The position numbers were made by a program, and so were the translations under genes. A DNA stretch of 64,000 bases, taken from Gracilaria domingensis. Taxonomy: Eukaryota > Rhodophyta > Florideophyceae > Gracilariales > Gracilariaceae. The DNA lies in NCBI GenBank assembly GCA_022539475.1, contig VCMS01000184.1, positions 48,084 through 112,083 on the forward strand, in the 5' to 3' direction. The notes under the pieces are model-generated. The model was not told the DNA's origin, searched no databases, and worked only from the letters and a program-made list of their open reading frames with translations. Positions 43,401-55,243 of the stretch are shown piece after piece (position 1 is the first letter of the stretch; every line of letters begins with the position of its first letter).

Positions 43401-44843
43401 AAGATCATACACGGATGAGTTACATTCGTTCTGCAAGCCCTTGATAGTCACACACAATAAACGTAACATTCCCTTTGGTGGTGCTGAATGTGACATACGG
43501 TCAACACACCAACCGAGAACAGCTCTTACTGGAGCCGAGCGAACTACATCGCTGGCCGTGCTTGCAGGAAGGAGCTTCACTGCCGACCAAAAACAGCGAA
43601 ACAATTCATTAAGAATTTCAGTCACGACAAGGATTTGAGACGACAGTTGACCAAATTCGAAGGGGTGCTCTGTACCATTGCCACTGGCTGCCGCTTCATG
43701 ATAACTGACATCAATGAGACTACTCATCAGTAAACCGGATATCGCCTCTCCTAAAGCATTGACCAAGCTAAGAGAAATATCGATGCTGCGGTCCTCTTCG
43801 TCTTCTGTAGGTTCCATATGCTGAAAAATTCCATGCATAACTTGAATTAAACGTCTTAACGTGGGCCTGTCAAAGATTTCAACGCGTTTCCTCCTCATGT
43901 CAAGAATATGCTGGAAAACCTGGCTGTTTACCGGGGGTCACATATTCTTCTTTGGTAATTTCCAGTTCTCTATTGCATTCGTCTTCATCATCCTTGTATT
44001 GAAACTGCGGTCTCGGTGTCTCAAAGAGAAGAGTGGGAATGTAATCTTTCAACACATGCAAATGGTCTCCAAAATTCTTAACTTGACAGCCCTTTGCAGC
44101 CCGAACAGGGGCTTTGGAAACTGCGTCCCAAGCATGAAGCGCTGTTCGCTTGAGTAAAAGAGGTGTTCTTGCATTGCCATTCTCAGTGGCGAGAATGCTC
44201 ATTAGTCTTGACAAAAATGATGACGGCACCCTTGCATCTGAGCTCAAAATATTCAATGCCAAGTACATAATACGCAAGGTCTGAGCCACAGCTGTTGTCA
44301 TTAGTTCGTCAGCTGCTTCCTCGGCATCCTTGTCGTCATGCAAGTAGTCCTCTTCATGAAACCCATCTAGGAGGACTGGAAGCAGTGTTCCTTCGTATAT
44401 GTTGAGGAGTACCGTGTGGTCTGTGAGAGAGAAAGGGCCGCAGCATATGTCAATCAAGCGCTCGAAACAATGTTCCATAGAATCGTAGAGAAAGACGCCG
44501 CCGCTGCTCATTCACGTGCCCCAAATGGTAAGCAAGCCGGATATGAGCGAAGGACTTGATTCAGTATAACAGCGATATGACTCGCAATCGCACACGCAAG
44601 CTGTTCACAAACAAACGCGAGCATTCGTCCCGATGCTAGTTTAACAGCTAATGAATTTGATTTTGTAAGAAAACTTACAGGCATTGTCACCAGATCTTCA
44701 AGCATACAAAGAAGCTCTGTCCTGAGGTCAAGAAACTCCTCACTACGCTTTGGGATATCGGAACAATCTCGAAAGCCTTTTTTCCCTGAGCGAGAAGAAG
44801 CATGAGCATCCTGAACAAGACCAATTATTCCATCATTTGACAT
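40404..44843 (-). CDS. large unrecognised helical-repeat-like protein with acidic and Ser-rich tail
   Basis: ATG at 44843 begins the chain. Segments are 44843-44508, 44511-43900, 43898-42114 and 42101-40404; the last two share a frame, separated by a TAG at 42114-42116. The first ~1,000 residues are rich in Leu/Ala helices (LMSILATENGNARTPLLLKR, RVQLAGFEIFAASLDVLFLA), as in HEAT/ARM solenoids. The last ~400 residues are strongly acidic (EEEENDMDDDDGFVYEDELE), then basic Ser-rich with repeated RRKS/RRRS patches. That suggests a scaffold protein with a phosphorylatable tail, but I cannot name a family. Frame changes near 43900 and 44508 need short introns; KEEYVTPGKQP next to a GTAAAC donor is one candidate. 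It is convergent with the nucleoporin gene. Confidence 0.6.
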
Positions 44844-46598
44844 TGGTATGTGCTCAATCCTTCCCGTTTGGCACCTATTCGGTAATTACGAATGTGCCTC
44901 CCTCATGCACCGACTGGAAATAAATGGTTGCCGAGGTTCAAAAGTGCCGGCCCAATTTTTCGCATGGCATTCGAAGTAAAACTGTAATATTGTTTGAAAA
45001 GTTCCTAATTTAAACATTTTGTAGGGAATATTTTTGAAGTTCTTTATCAAAAGCACCAAATCGATTATTCTGCGTCACGCAGATTTGGGAACCAGATTGA
45101 AGGGGGTGACGACACTGTTTATACATTGTGTGTCCAGTGTGATCCATAATTAGGTTTACATCATGCGCAGCTAAGCAGGTGATGCGGCAGCAGGCACATG
45201 CGTCACTCGTACACTCTGTCGCAATGCACCGTCCTGCATACAGTACGCAGGAACGCGTTACGCGTAACTAGTCAATGATATGGAGATGCACTCCTGCAAA
45301 ACGCTCACAAGAAAGCCTACAACTGATTGTGCGCAATTGTATGCTCAGATACTGTGGTATCGTTATCACAGAAGAAGGCAGTCACCATAGCCAGTTGCCC
45401 GTACTTCATTTGGTAAGGATTATATGATTAATTCATATATGCTGAGAGCGCTAATCAGATGACGCATTGTTATTGTAATCACGTAATAAGAATCACAAAT
45501 TGTGACTCCTATGCTGTGTAACACACGACAGTCATATCCAAATAATGAAGCAAAAACATTTTTCGAGCCGTGTCTGAAGTGCAAGCAACGGCAATTAGAT
45601 GTGAAAATAAATGAAGCACTGTAACCAAAGAATCGGCCAGTTTTCGTTGACAAAACATCCAAATTTATGATACTGGTATAACACACAGCTCATCTGGCAT
45701 AGAAACATATTTGCACTTCGGACGTTAAATAGACGTGCCACTGTAAAAGACTTAGACACACTAAGCGTACCAATACTTTCATACATATGCGGAAACCATC
45801 CGATTCTATGAATATAATTTTAGCCATACTAGAGAACATTTCAAGCGGTTCAAATGACATGAGGCAAACTAAGTAAGAGCATGTTATGGAAATGTGTAAT
45901 GTTGTGTTGTACGCGCTCCTGACCTTATATAATTGTATTTCACTCATCATGAGCAGTAGTACACCTTTTAACCTAGGTCTGTATGCCAGGTTCTAATCAT
46001 CATGTTAGAATTGTGACGTTCTTAGCTTTGCACCAGTATGAGTGTATCGTCATGATAAAATAAGCTTGTTGCTGAATGATTAGAAGCATCATTGTAGTAG
46101 TCTCTCCCTACTAAGAGACAAAAGCTCTTGGGTAAAATGATGCACGTCACAGTACGTGACTCGTTACTGCGCAGCATGGCATGCTTTGGTGAGATGTTAT
46201 CGATATTGACAAGGTTTTAAGTATATGATATGTATCTCTACTGGGCGTAGATGGTTCTCGCCAAGAGTAAGAACCTCGTTCTATAGGCCTGATCAAAATC
46301 TTGTCATCGTAATAATGGAAGGTGGATCTATTCATATCGATTATAAGAATGTAACAAGGTCGGTTCAGGTAACAAAACAACTACCTCTATTTTTCTGGCC
46401 ATCAGCGTATCAAAATGCCTGGGAATGTTGGCATGCACTCCCTATGACTATAAAGCAGTGATACACCAAAGTGTTGATTACTCCTTTTGCCATTCATGAT
46501 TCAACAAGCACAGCCTGCTGAGATCGTAACCATAGACACGTTCCCACACCTGATCTGACTGTCCTTAGTTGCCGTTTTGAGTGGTGACAGCCGCTACC
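44844..46598. other. 1.7-kb intergenic region, no gene seen
   Basis: AT-rich to mixed sequence with only short ORFs on both strands. It lies between two divergently transcribed genes, so it likely contains both promoters. I see no TATA box I would defend. Confidence 0.5.
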
Positions 46599-49010
46599 AT
46601 GCCATCCTTTCACGTTGCTGGAGTTCCTGTTCTCTTTCCTTACGAGCCATACAGAGCGCAACTTGCCGTGATGCACACTGCAGTATCAGCTGTTAAGGAT
46701 GGAAAACATGCAGTCATTGAGAGTCCCACTGGAACAGGAAAAACTTTGGCTCTACTCTGTTCTTCTTTAGCAGTGCAAAAGTACATAAACGAAAGAAAGT
46801 ACTTAACTGCTAATAAAGAAAATGTGAGCGTGAACGTCAAGGAACTAATCTCTCCACAATATACTGCCACAATTGAGAGGCGAAGAACGTCGAAGTTCAT
46901 CGACGACGACGACAGCGACTTCGAGCAGCCGAACGATTTTAGGGACACATTCTGGCAGCATTTTGTACCAGATCTCAGTTCCAATTCGAACTCGATTTGT
47001 TCTGATCATGATTGTGATGAAGTAGGCGGTGATGCGAGACGTGAAGGACCGAATGTCCTCCACAATCTTGATGAAAACCGAGCTACAGGGGTTCGCATCT
47101 TCTACGTATCCAAAACACACTCCCAGATATCTCATTTGGTATCAGAATTACGTAAAACTAGCTACCAACCGAAGATCACAATCTTGGGATCTCGAGCAGA
47201 GTATTGTGTCAACAAGGCTGTAAGATTCTCAGGTCGTCGGGATGATCTCTGTCGTGTGTTTCGTAATCGAGGGAAATGTCATTTCGCTTCTGGTGTCAAC
47301 AAGCTGGCACTTCTGCAGACCGCAGGAAATGAAGTTTGGGATATCGAGGAGGCAGTGACGCTGGGAAAGCGTCATGGTGGATGCCCATATTACTCGAGCC
47401 AAAAACTTTACCCACGGGCTGAACTTGTGTTCTGTCCTTACAATTTTGTCTTGGATCGAAGATGTAGGACAGCCAGAAACATTGACGTTAGCAATGATAT
47501 AATCATCTTCGATGAGGCGCACAACTTAGATGGCATGGCACGAGAGTTCTCTAGCGCAGAACTAGATGTTCGAACTGCTACTGAACTTGCACAAGACGCA
47601 ATTGTAATGGTTGACACACTCACGCTTGTGACTCCATTTCATAAGTGTTTACGAAATATTGCCGGAATGTTGCATTCATTTGTTACTATAAGCGAGCGTG
47701 TTCTCGCCTCGGAATCTGTACACGATACTGAGAATGGTGACGAAGCCCTTGTAAATGGCAGTGTCATATTGAAGTACATGGCAGATGTGAAAATATCGAA
47801 GAGTGCTGTCAAGGACTGGGAAAGAGCAGTCAACTACCTGTGTACACACGAAAGTGGCGAGAGTGTGATGCTACTCCAAAGAAATAATGATGGAACACGC
47901 CGCAAATCGCAGAAGAGAAAGATATCAGAAGGCGAATCATCACATCCGTTGACAAGGACACACAACTCGCGCGAAGTTATTCGCAGATTGATAGGCATCG
48001 CTGCAGATATTGTCAATGCCTTGCTATACTTATGCCGCGACCCCAGTTGTTTCACGATGAGCGTTTCTCGGGTTCGGACCGAGACCCATACAGGAGTAAC
48101 GCTACTGCTTCTATGCATGACCTCTGCTCTTTGTTTTAGAGACGTGTCGGACATTGCTCGAACCGTAATCCTGGCATCCGGGACTTTAAAGCCAGTCACA
48201 GCTTTTTGTCAAGAGCTAGGCACTCACTTTCCATTTGTGAAAAGTGTTCCGCATGTTGTGGATGTTCGAAAACAGCTATTTGTAGCGTTTACGGGCAACG
48301 GATCTTCCAACACAACGCTAACTGCAACATCAAGGGCTTCCGGAACGGACACCTTTCAGAACTGTTTGGGAGAGACGCTGATCGACTACGTTCGAATCAT
48401 CCCACATGGAGTGATTGTGTTCCTTCCAAGCTACAGTATTTTGGAAGAAATGCAGCGTCACTGGCAAGAAAGCGGAACTTGGTGGCATTTGTTAAACACC
48501 AAAGAAAGTGTCGTTGTGGAGCCGAGAAAAAGGGGACCGCAGTTTGACTGTGTGTTGAAGAGTTACTTTGAGGCATCCAAAGGAAACGGTGGAGCTCTGT
48601 TATTTGCTGTGTTTCGAGGGAAACTGTCAGAAGGAGTTGACTTTTGCGATACATCTTGCAGAGCAGTGATACTAATTGGGATACCGTTACCATTTACACA
48701 AGAGGTAAGGATTCGGTGCAAGATGGAATGGAACAACCGCATGATCAGGGATCAGTATAGAAGGGTATCTCAGTCAGGACAAGATTGGTACCTCAATCAG
48801 GGGTTCAAGGCCGTTAATCAAGCATTAGGAAGGGTTCTTCGACATCGTCATGACTATGGAGCTGTAATCTGTCTCGATAGAAGATATCTGGACAAGCACA
48901 TGCAGCAGAGGCTTCCAGATTGGGCACTAAGAGGCGTTCAAGTAGCTTCCGACACTCATGAAACGTTATTAGGTAGGTTGAAAGACTTTTTTAAGGCCAT
49001 GAGCTCTTAG
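46599..49010 (+). CDS. FANCJ/BRIP1- or RTEL1-like Fe-S superfamily 2 DNA helicase
   Basis: An uninterrupted frame of 803 residues. ATG 46599 (gctaccATGcc) is chosen over an upstream GTG because the pseudogene at 18317 starts at the same MPSFHV. Motifs: Q-region VLFPYEPYRAQLAVM, Walker A ESPTGTGKT, motif Ia YVSKTHSQISHLVSELRKT. Four Fe-S Cys are visible (EYC, DDLC, GKC, GGC) before PYYSSQKL and FCPYNFVLD. Then DEAH (IIFDEAHNLD), a Ser/Lys-rich insert, LASGTLKP, VFLPSYSILEEM, GALLFAVFRGKLSEGVDF and the QALGRVLRHRHDYGAVICLD motif VI. Family members unwind DNA 5' to 3' at interstrand crosslinks, G-quadruplexes and telomeres. FCPYN favours FANCJ over RTEL1. No BRCA1- or PCNA-binding tail is seen; the protein ends soon after the helicase core. 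DDX11 is a less likely alternative. Confidence 0.9.
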   Translation: MPSFHVAGVPVLFPYEPYRAQLAVMHTAVSAVKDGKHAVIESPTGTGKTLALLCSSLAVQKYINERKYLTANKENVSVNVKELISPQYTATIERRRTSKFIDDDDSDFEQPNDFRDTFWQHFVPDLSSNSNSICSDHDCDEVGGDARREGPNVLHNLDENRATGVRIFYVSKTHSQISHLVSELRKTSYQPKITILGSRAEYCVNKAVRFSGRRDDLCRVFRNRGKCHFASGVNKLALLQTAGNEVWDIEEAVTLGKRHGGCPYYSSQKLYPRAELVFCPYNFVLDRRCRTARNIDVSNDIIIFDEAHNLDGMAREFSSAELDVRTATELAQDAIVMVDTLTLVTPFHKCLRNIAGMLHSFVTISERVLASESVHDTENGDEALVNGSVILKYMADVKISKSAVKDWERAVNYLCTHESGESVMLLQRNNDGTRRKSQKRKISEGESSHPLTRTHNSREVIRRLIGIAADIVNALLYLCRDPSCFTMSVSRVRTETHTGVTLLLLCMTSALCFRDVSDIARTVILASGTLKPVTAFCQELGTHFPFVKSVPHVVDVRKQLFVAFTGNGSSNTTLTATSRASGTDTFQNCLGETLIDYVRIIPHGVIVFLPSYSILEEMQRHWQESGTWWHLLNTKESVVVEPRKRGPQFDCVLKSYFEASKGNGGALLFAVFRGKLSEGVDFCDTSCRAVILIGIPLPFTQEVRIRCKMEWNNRMIRDQYRRVSQSGQDWYLNQGFKAVNQALGRVLRHRHDYGAVICLDRRYLDKHMQQRLPDWALRGVQVASDTHETLLGRLKDFFKAMSS

Positions 49011-50550
49011 TAATGCACATGATATGAAGCTCTGTTCGCAATAATACATAAATTAGGCGCTTGAGAAATGATTTCAGTCACAGCGCATTATATACATTTG
49101 AATCGTTAGTTTGATTGGTCAATGTTCATAAAAAGATTGGCATGGAAGACCAGAAAATGTGTTGGAAAGATTTCAGCAGTGGTTATTAGAAGTGGTCCGA
49201 GCTTGGCGGCCGTTTTGAAGTCATTGTTTTGTTTTCGGACTCCACCCCACGACCGCACGTATTTAAATGACGTAGCATAGCACAAAATTAATTATGAACA
49301 GGCAAGCAAACATGGATAGAAGACAGACAGTAACAAGCGTCACCTTCGCAACGACATTAAATTCGTTCATGTCATTTTGTGGAAGTCAGTACTCTGTGTC
49401 GTACATTATTATTATCCGTTGTTCGGAAATTGTCTGGGTAGATTTCTGTACATATTTTCCACCAACTTACCGAGATAGGAAACTAAGTTAGAAAAGTTTA
49501 GTCTTAAAGAAACAAACAATTTACGAGAAGGTTACCTTCAAGAGCATAACAGGCGTATGAGGAAAATATGCAGCATAGATGTAAAGGTTAAAGGTAATTC
49601 TGCGATCCGTTTCAATAAAACATCCACGAACAAGTTACAAAAAAATGGTTACTAGAGGACAAAATAATTTGAATTTTCGTATTTATGGTGAAGGTACTAC
49701 CTATCGGCCGAGAAAAACATGCCTCGTACAATTTTAGGCGTCGTAAAAGATTCGACCACTTCAAAAACGGTTGCTATTCCACAATACATTGTATCAGAAA
49801 TTATGTCAATCTCGTCTTAATTTTGGCATATTAATTTCAAAGCGCAGTTAGAATGCTCCCATATGACATAAAAACTACAGATTATATAGGTGTTACTGAA
49901 GCCAGACAGTGTTGTAAATATTATAATTCAACAGTTGACTGCGTCGCAGTAATATTGCACAAAGAATCGAAATGGTGAAAAACTATGCGAAATTTAGATA
50001 CTTTCAAATTAGTACTGAACCCAATTAAAATATGCGGCATACAAATTGGCGCTTGAAGAATTGTATAGAATTCTTAAACAAATATAAAGGTTAGCGAGTG
50101 AAACGGACCTAAGAGATAATTAAATAAGTAATAAGGCATTACAAACCACATACTATAATATAATTCAACTGTGCATTCAGATTCAATTCAACATTGACTC
50201 GAGAACTGAAAAATTAACATTCTGAGGACCACTCTAATCATTGACTGTAAGCTATCAAAATGTTGGCAGCACTCGTGCCTAAACTAAATGTATCAAATGA
50301 TCTACGGCGTATGGCACAAGAAGAAAAAAAGGTTAAACTGAAAAAAAAATTAGAACAACCTCGTAAAAGGTACAAAACGAAGCTCAAAGCCCAAACCGTT
50401 TACTAAATTGACACTTTTGCGCTACAAAATGAGCGTAAAATTACAAATGTAAGAAAATGAAATGTTAAAAAGAATTGGGTTAACAATATAGATTTACGAT
50501 AGTGTTTTCCCTCATTTTTGAGCGCTTAATGCCTATGTCTATTACCTGAG
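49011..50550. other. AT-rich non-coding region
   Basis: Strongly AT-rich with long A runs and no ORF above about 65 codons. I see no RNA gene or repeat here. Confidence 0.55.
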
Positions 50551-50554
50551 ATTT

Positions 50555-50770
50555 AAGGTGCAATGTGCCCAAAATGCATCAAAAAATCATGGTACAAAAC
50601 TGTCAAGGTGCCGATTTGCACCTTGGGCTGGCCATGTTGGGCACCTTGTGCAATCCGTGTAATGCACCTTCTGAAACAACAAGGTGCCACGGCGAAACGT
50701 GTAACAGCGCCTGTGCTGCTTCTGCACTCTTGCTGGACTTGTAACGCGGCTAAACGCGTAGAGTGAAGGT
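50555..50770. repeat. CACCTTG repeat, second locus
   Basis: It aligns with 19695-19810: aaggtgc, an A-rich spacer, then caaggtgc(t/c)gatttgcacctt and gggcaccttg. The words caccttg and caaggtg occur several times and can pair with each other. Confidence 0.75.
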
Positions 50771-51030
50771 GGAATACGTGTAAGAAAGGCACTCCAAAGA
50801 GTTTCGGAAACGTGTCGGGTGGGGATCTATTTATTAAAGAATATGCGATTTTGACCCCTTTTCGGCAGGTTTTTGGAAAGATGGAACATATGGTGTGTTG
50901 TAGTCGAGTGGTGGGACTGAAGGTCTCGCTATCTACTCTATCAAGGAGAGAAAGGCACTAGGAAGACGTACACAGGGATTGGCGCTGTGGCGTGACAATG
51001 TAACGAACTTATGAGCGATAGAGTTTTGTT

Positions 51031-51068
51031 GGGGGATTTTAGGGGGGAATTAGGGGGGAATTAGGGGG
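51031..51068 (+). other. four-run G-quadruplex motif
   Basis: G-runs of 5, 6, 6 and 5 are separated by loops of 6, 5 and 5 bases (atttta, aatta, aatta). The last three runs come from a short tandem repeat aggggggaatt. It stands out because the surrounding kilobase is AT-rich. Confidence 0.8.
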
Positions 51069-51226
51069 TTCTAAAAACTATAGATGAAAGGATTAAGTGC
51101 GAAATGTATTGCTTCTTGTAACTTATGTTCGTTGATTCTACTGGTTCTTTTCATTTCAATTCCACAGTCTTTTATCTCCTCTTAAAACCACTTAAGCTGG
51201 TTCCTTCAAATCCAGGACAGACAGCG

Positions 51227-51600
51227 CACCGCCCGTCCTCGCGCACTCAAACCGCCCTTCCTCCCTCTGTAGCACCTGTCTTTTAACAAAACCACGCGCC
51301 CTACAGAAAGCGCACCGCCCTTCCTCCCTCTGTAGCACCTGTCTTTTAACAAAACCACGTGCCCTACAGACAGCGCACCGCCCTTCCTCCCTCTGTAGCA
51401 CCTGTCTTTTAACAAAACCACGCGCCCTACAGACAGCGCACCGCCCTTCCTCCTTCTGTAGCACCTGTCTTTTAACAAAACCACGCGCCCTACAGACAGC
51501 GCACCGCCCTTCCTCCCTCTGTAGCACCTGTCTTTTAACAAAACCACGCGCCCTACAGACAGCGCACCGCCTTTCCTCCCTCTGTAGCACCTTTCTTTTG
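51227..51600. repeat. 63-bp minisatellite, about 6 units
   Basis: Each unit reads ccttcctccctctgtagcac, then ctgtcttttaacaaaaccac, then gcgccctacagacagcgcac and cgc. The period is exactly 63 bp (unit starts near 51258, 51321, 51384, 51447, 51510, 51573), with only one or two substitutions per unit. Because 63 is a multiple of three, two minus-strand frames stay open through the array and give 21-residue repeats (for example QREEGRCAVCRARGFV). That openness is a product of the period, not evidence for a gene. Confidence 0.95.
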
Positions 51601-52650
51601 ACAGACAGACGAAAGGGGGCCTTAGAGGTCTTGTATCCATGTTGAAAGTTAAGAGTGATGCTCAGAATCTTATCTCAACCGTTCGTATCGAGCTTCAACC
51701 ACCTGTATGGATTAGTGCATCATGTTGGATTCCGTATATGACAAAATAGCTTTCAAAATGGAATTTGCTTCCGCATGCGTCTCCTAGTCCAATCTGGTAT
51801 ACTACGTGGGAAGTACTAGTACTACGTATGCCGGTGCCACATTGGCAGAATACAGTACTACCAATGTACAGCCAGATTCTTATAGTAAGTTTATGGCAGC
51901 TTCAAATCTCGTTTAACAAATTAAAATAATGCGAAGAACTTGTATTGCTAATTTACTTTAGACTTTGGTTTGAATTGAAGTGTTCTTGATTTAGCTCTAA
52001 CACTAAGCAAGATACTTTAGATGCTCGTTATTTCTTCAGTTTGGGTGCAGCTGAGGGGAGATGAAAAGAGTTGCAGTTCCATGACAGCGGAAACACTTTT
52101 ATCGTGGTCTGACCCACTCAAAACACATCTAACACCTTAGCAGTAGCTCTGGAGTACCAGCAGATATAGAGTTTCGTAGTATTCGTAGTCCTGAACCAAT
52201 AAAAAGAAAGGTTTTGGATGGTTCAAAACTATTGCACCCGACTCGCTTGCACTCGCACAACGCAAGTTGCTGTGTGTTGTGTAAGAAATCCTCCTACATC
52301 AAATCCATTATCGCCCTCGATGAATACTTCTCTTGCAACGGAAACAGACATCGATTGTATCGACTGTCTGGAACGAGCTTAACTGGCTTCGTTTGCACTT
52401 TATCTTGAGCTAGAGACAATGCGACCTTTCTATTTGGTATGTTTCTTTTTCCGTGCTTTCTCCGAATTTGCCGTCTGTGGAATTATAAATGTAAATGAGA
52501 ATGGACTTCTTCTGCCAACCGTTGTATATCTTCAAAAGGTTCTAAATATTTGGGAGCAGACTCTTAAACTCGTCTAGGCTTCAACTTCAAGTTTTTTTTG
52601 TAAAAAGCATAACTTGTTCTCCTGGTTTGAGAATGTATGTCCCGTCTCTT
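51601..52650. other. no gene recognised
   Basis: Mixed AT-rich sequence with short ORFs only. Confidence 0.5.
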
Positions 52651-54050
52651 TCAGTCTAACTGAAGTATTACAATTTGATTTTCATCATTTATCGAATAGC
52701 GAGCAATAGTTGTGTCGCATTTCACATCCTTTATGAATTTCTCTGTGACATCCGGTGTTATTACGGATTCATTTGATAAAAACATGTCCTCAATGTCTAA
52801 ACTGTTTACTCCATATTCCAATAAGAAGGTGTCTGGCAAGTTCCTTCCTTAAAATGATTATCATTATCAAATTCTGCTCGAGGTGAATATTTATCCCAGT
52901 GTTTTTGTGAATAGCTTATGTAGCAGCGAAGCATTGTAATGTTCTGAAAGCTCTTTCATGTTGTGCGTCTGTTTGCGGGTAGAAATCTGTTGACAAATTC
53001 AGGGTTTTTCTAATTTCTTTACCAGTTTGATCCAAAAATGTCAAGTAAACGTAGGGTCTCTGTCTGACATTGTTTTTTTGGTATTCCATGATTTTTATAA
53101 ATTTTCTAAAAGAAGGCTTCAGCGGTTGCTTTGGCCTTTAAATTATCCTTTAACGCAGTAAAATGCGTTCGTTCTGATAATTCATCCTCGACAATTAAAA
53201 TGCCTGAATATCCTTCGCCTGTTCTTGGTTGTCTAAATATAAAATTCATGGATAAAACCTCCCATTTCTTACTCAGTGGAGGATATGGTCTGATTAGTCC
53301 AAATTGTTTCGGGCTCAAAGTTTTACAAGCTGGCAATCATAAAATTTCCCAGCGAAACTCTCAAGTTCCATTTTCCTACTTAAGAATTTATCATTGTTAT
53401 ATACTTCTTCTAGCTTCTTCAAAGTTCTTTTGTGCCGTGCATTATCATAATATTCATTAGGTTTCTAATCATAATTTACGATACATGATGAGTGTTCTTA
53501 TCTTTTCTTGAAAGAGCAATAGCCACGGAATTAAGCTTCACTTTCAAATATAAAGTTCATAATCAAACTGTTGCAGAAATTCAACCCAACTTGTTTTCTT
53601 GACAAACGTATCTGGGTTTCAGGGGTTTTAAGCGGGTTTGATCCCTAACTATTGTAAGTTTGGAGCCATGCGAATATGCTCTTCAAGTTTTGAATGCATG
53701 TATAGTGGCTAGTAGTCCTTTCGTTTGTTGAGTATTATAGTTCAGCCGGGTCTAATTTTCTGCACGCATATGCGACTTAAAAGCATCCTTTCTCGTCTAT
53801 CTGGGTAATGATTTCACCTATTACAGTTATTGATTCATCAAATGTTAATTCATATGATAATGAAGGATCAGCACATCTAAGTATTGGGGTGTTGCTTAAT
53901 TCTTCTTTCAATCTCTGAAAAGCTTTTTCTTCCTTTTCTTACCAATGAAAATATTTGATTTTCTTCGTCAAATACGTCATTGTCGCAAGGCAAATTCTTT
54001 TACGAATCTTCTATATTAGTTACTAGTCCCTAAAAGCTTTCGACCTCCAT
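52651..54050 (-). mobile_element. eroded AT-rich Ty3/gypsy remnant
   Basis: On the minus strand, sequence near 53970-53800 reads like the RT/RNase H junction (KAFQRLKEELSNTPILRCAD, then YELTFDESI). Downstream, at 53336-53106, is an integrase core fragment (WEVLSMNFIF, ILIVEDELSERTHFTALKDN) with the order expected for gypsy pol. Stops and frame changes are frequent and the DNA is very AT-rich, unlike the gypsy copy at 1-5095, so this is an older or differently mutated lineage. No LTRs were found. Confidence 0.7.
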
Positions 54051-54911
54051 GACATTAACCAGTTTTCTCCAATCTTGTATTGCTATTGTTTTTTTTGGCT
54101 TTGTCCCTATCGTCTGTGTTCTCGTTTGGCTAGTTAGCAGTCCAAAAATGCTGGTTTCAAAATTCTAGTTTCAAAATGCTAGTTCTTTATATGTTAAATT
54201 GCACTTTCTGTAGTTTCCATTCGGAGGAAAAACTAGAGAGAACTACGACTAATGAATGATTCTGAGGCATGCTGAAGTATGCTATGTTTTTGATACTAGA
54301 CATCTAAAACTAGCAAGTATGAAAGATGGCAGAACCGTACTTCCAGTCCTCCACTTTTGCCAGTGCTCTAGGTGAGTGAGCCCATTCGGGTGGTCCACCA
54401 ACGGACCACATGGTAAGCCCAGAGAAAGGACCAGTCTGGACCGAACGCAGCCAGCCTCCGAGAATACTACGGCTGGAACATTCATTTCCTGCAGTACCCT
54501 GTGAGCACCACCACCGCAACCGCATATCCTCAAAACACCATGATCAAACCCAGAACTCATCTTCACAACTTCTTCATCGGCTGTTGCATGTAACTTCTTC
54601 CTTCGCACAGTCCACATACCTCAATCGCATCACCACAGAAGCCGTAAACGGACACAAAGTTAGTATCCATACTCAAAACAACCAAGAAACGTCTCTTCGA
54701 TACATGAACCTCTTATCTCTCATTCTCTTTCAGTCCCAATCACCGTCCACACACTTTCATCGCGGCACCGCACAGAAACACACACTGAAACACAGTTAAT
54801 ACCCATAGCGCACACACAAACCTTTCAATGCGATATCTTCCTACCTTTTCAAATCCTCCAGTTCACGTATCCAAACACACCTTCACGTCCCTATTCAAGA
54901 ATCAAGACCCC

Positions 54912-55243
54912 GCAAGAAGCAGTAATGAAACACAAAGTTAGCAATCAGATAATACACTCGAACTTCTTCTCGATTCATTCGTGTTACATACGTCTCCATG
55001 TCTTCCAGTCCGCTAATGCGACACATTCATCCTTCACTGCTTCACGATCCATGTTTCCTAGAGTTTTGACCCATGTTGAATAGGAAAGTGAACGTTCGCG
55101 TTCCTATTCAACATGGATCGAAATTATGCAAGCAGTAATTGGACACACAGTTAGTACATATACAACAAAGGTAAAACTCTCCTCGTTAAGATATTGTTAC
55201 ATACCTCTCCATGTCTTCCAGTCCTGATAATGCGACACCTTCA
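54912..55243. repeat. two degenerate ~215-bp tandem units
   Basis: Unit 1 begins gcaagaagcagtaatg near 54912; unit 2 begins gcaagcagtaattgg near 55129. Both contain gaaacacaaagttagca / ggacacacagttagtac, then gttacatac(g/c)tctccatg, tcttccagtcc and aatgcgacac. Confidence 0.7.
55071..55116. repeat. perfect 16-bp inverted repeat with 14-base loop
   Basis: ccatgttgaataggaa (55071-55086) is the exact reverse complement of ttcctattcaacatgg (55101-55116). The loop is agtgaacgttcgcg. It lies within a proposed exon and would form a stable RNA hairpin. Confidence 0.9.

Noticed and set aside
51227-51600. CRISPR array
   Set aside because: Whole 63-bp units repeat with no variable spacers, and the genome is eukaryotic.
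51206-51640. Two overlapping minus-strand ORFs with Cys-rich 21-residue repeats
   Set aside because: The frames are open only because the minisatellite period (63) is divisible by three; no unique sequence or start context supports a gene.
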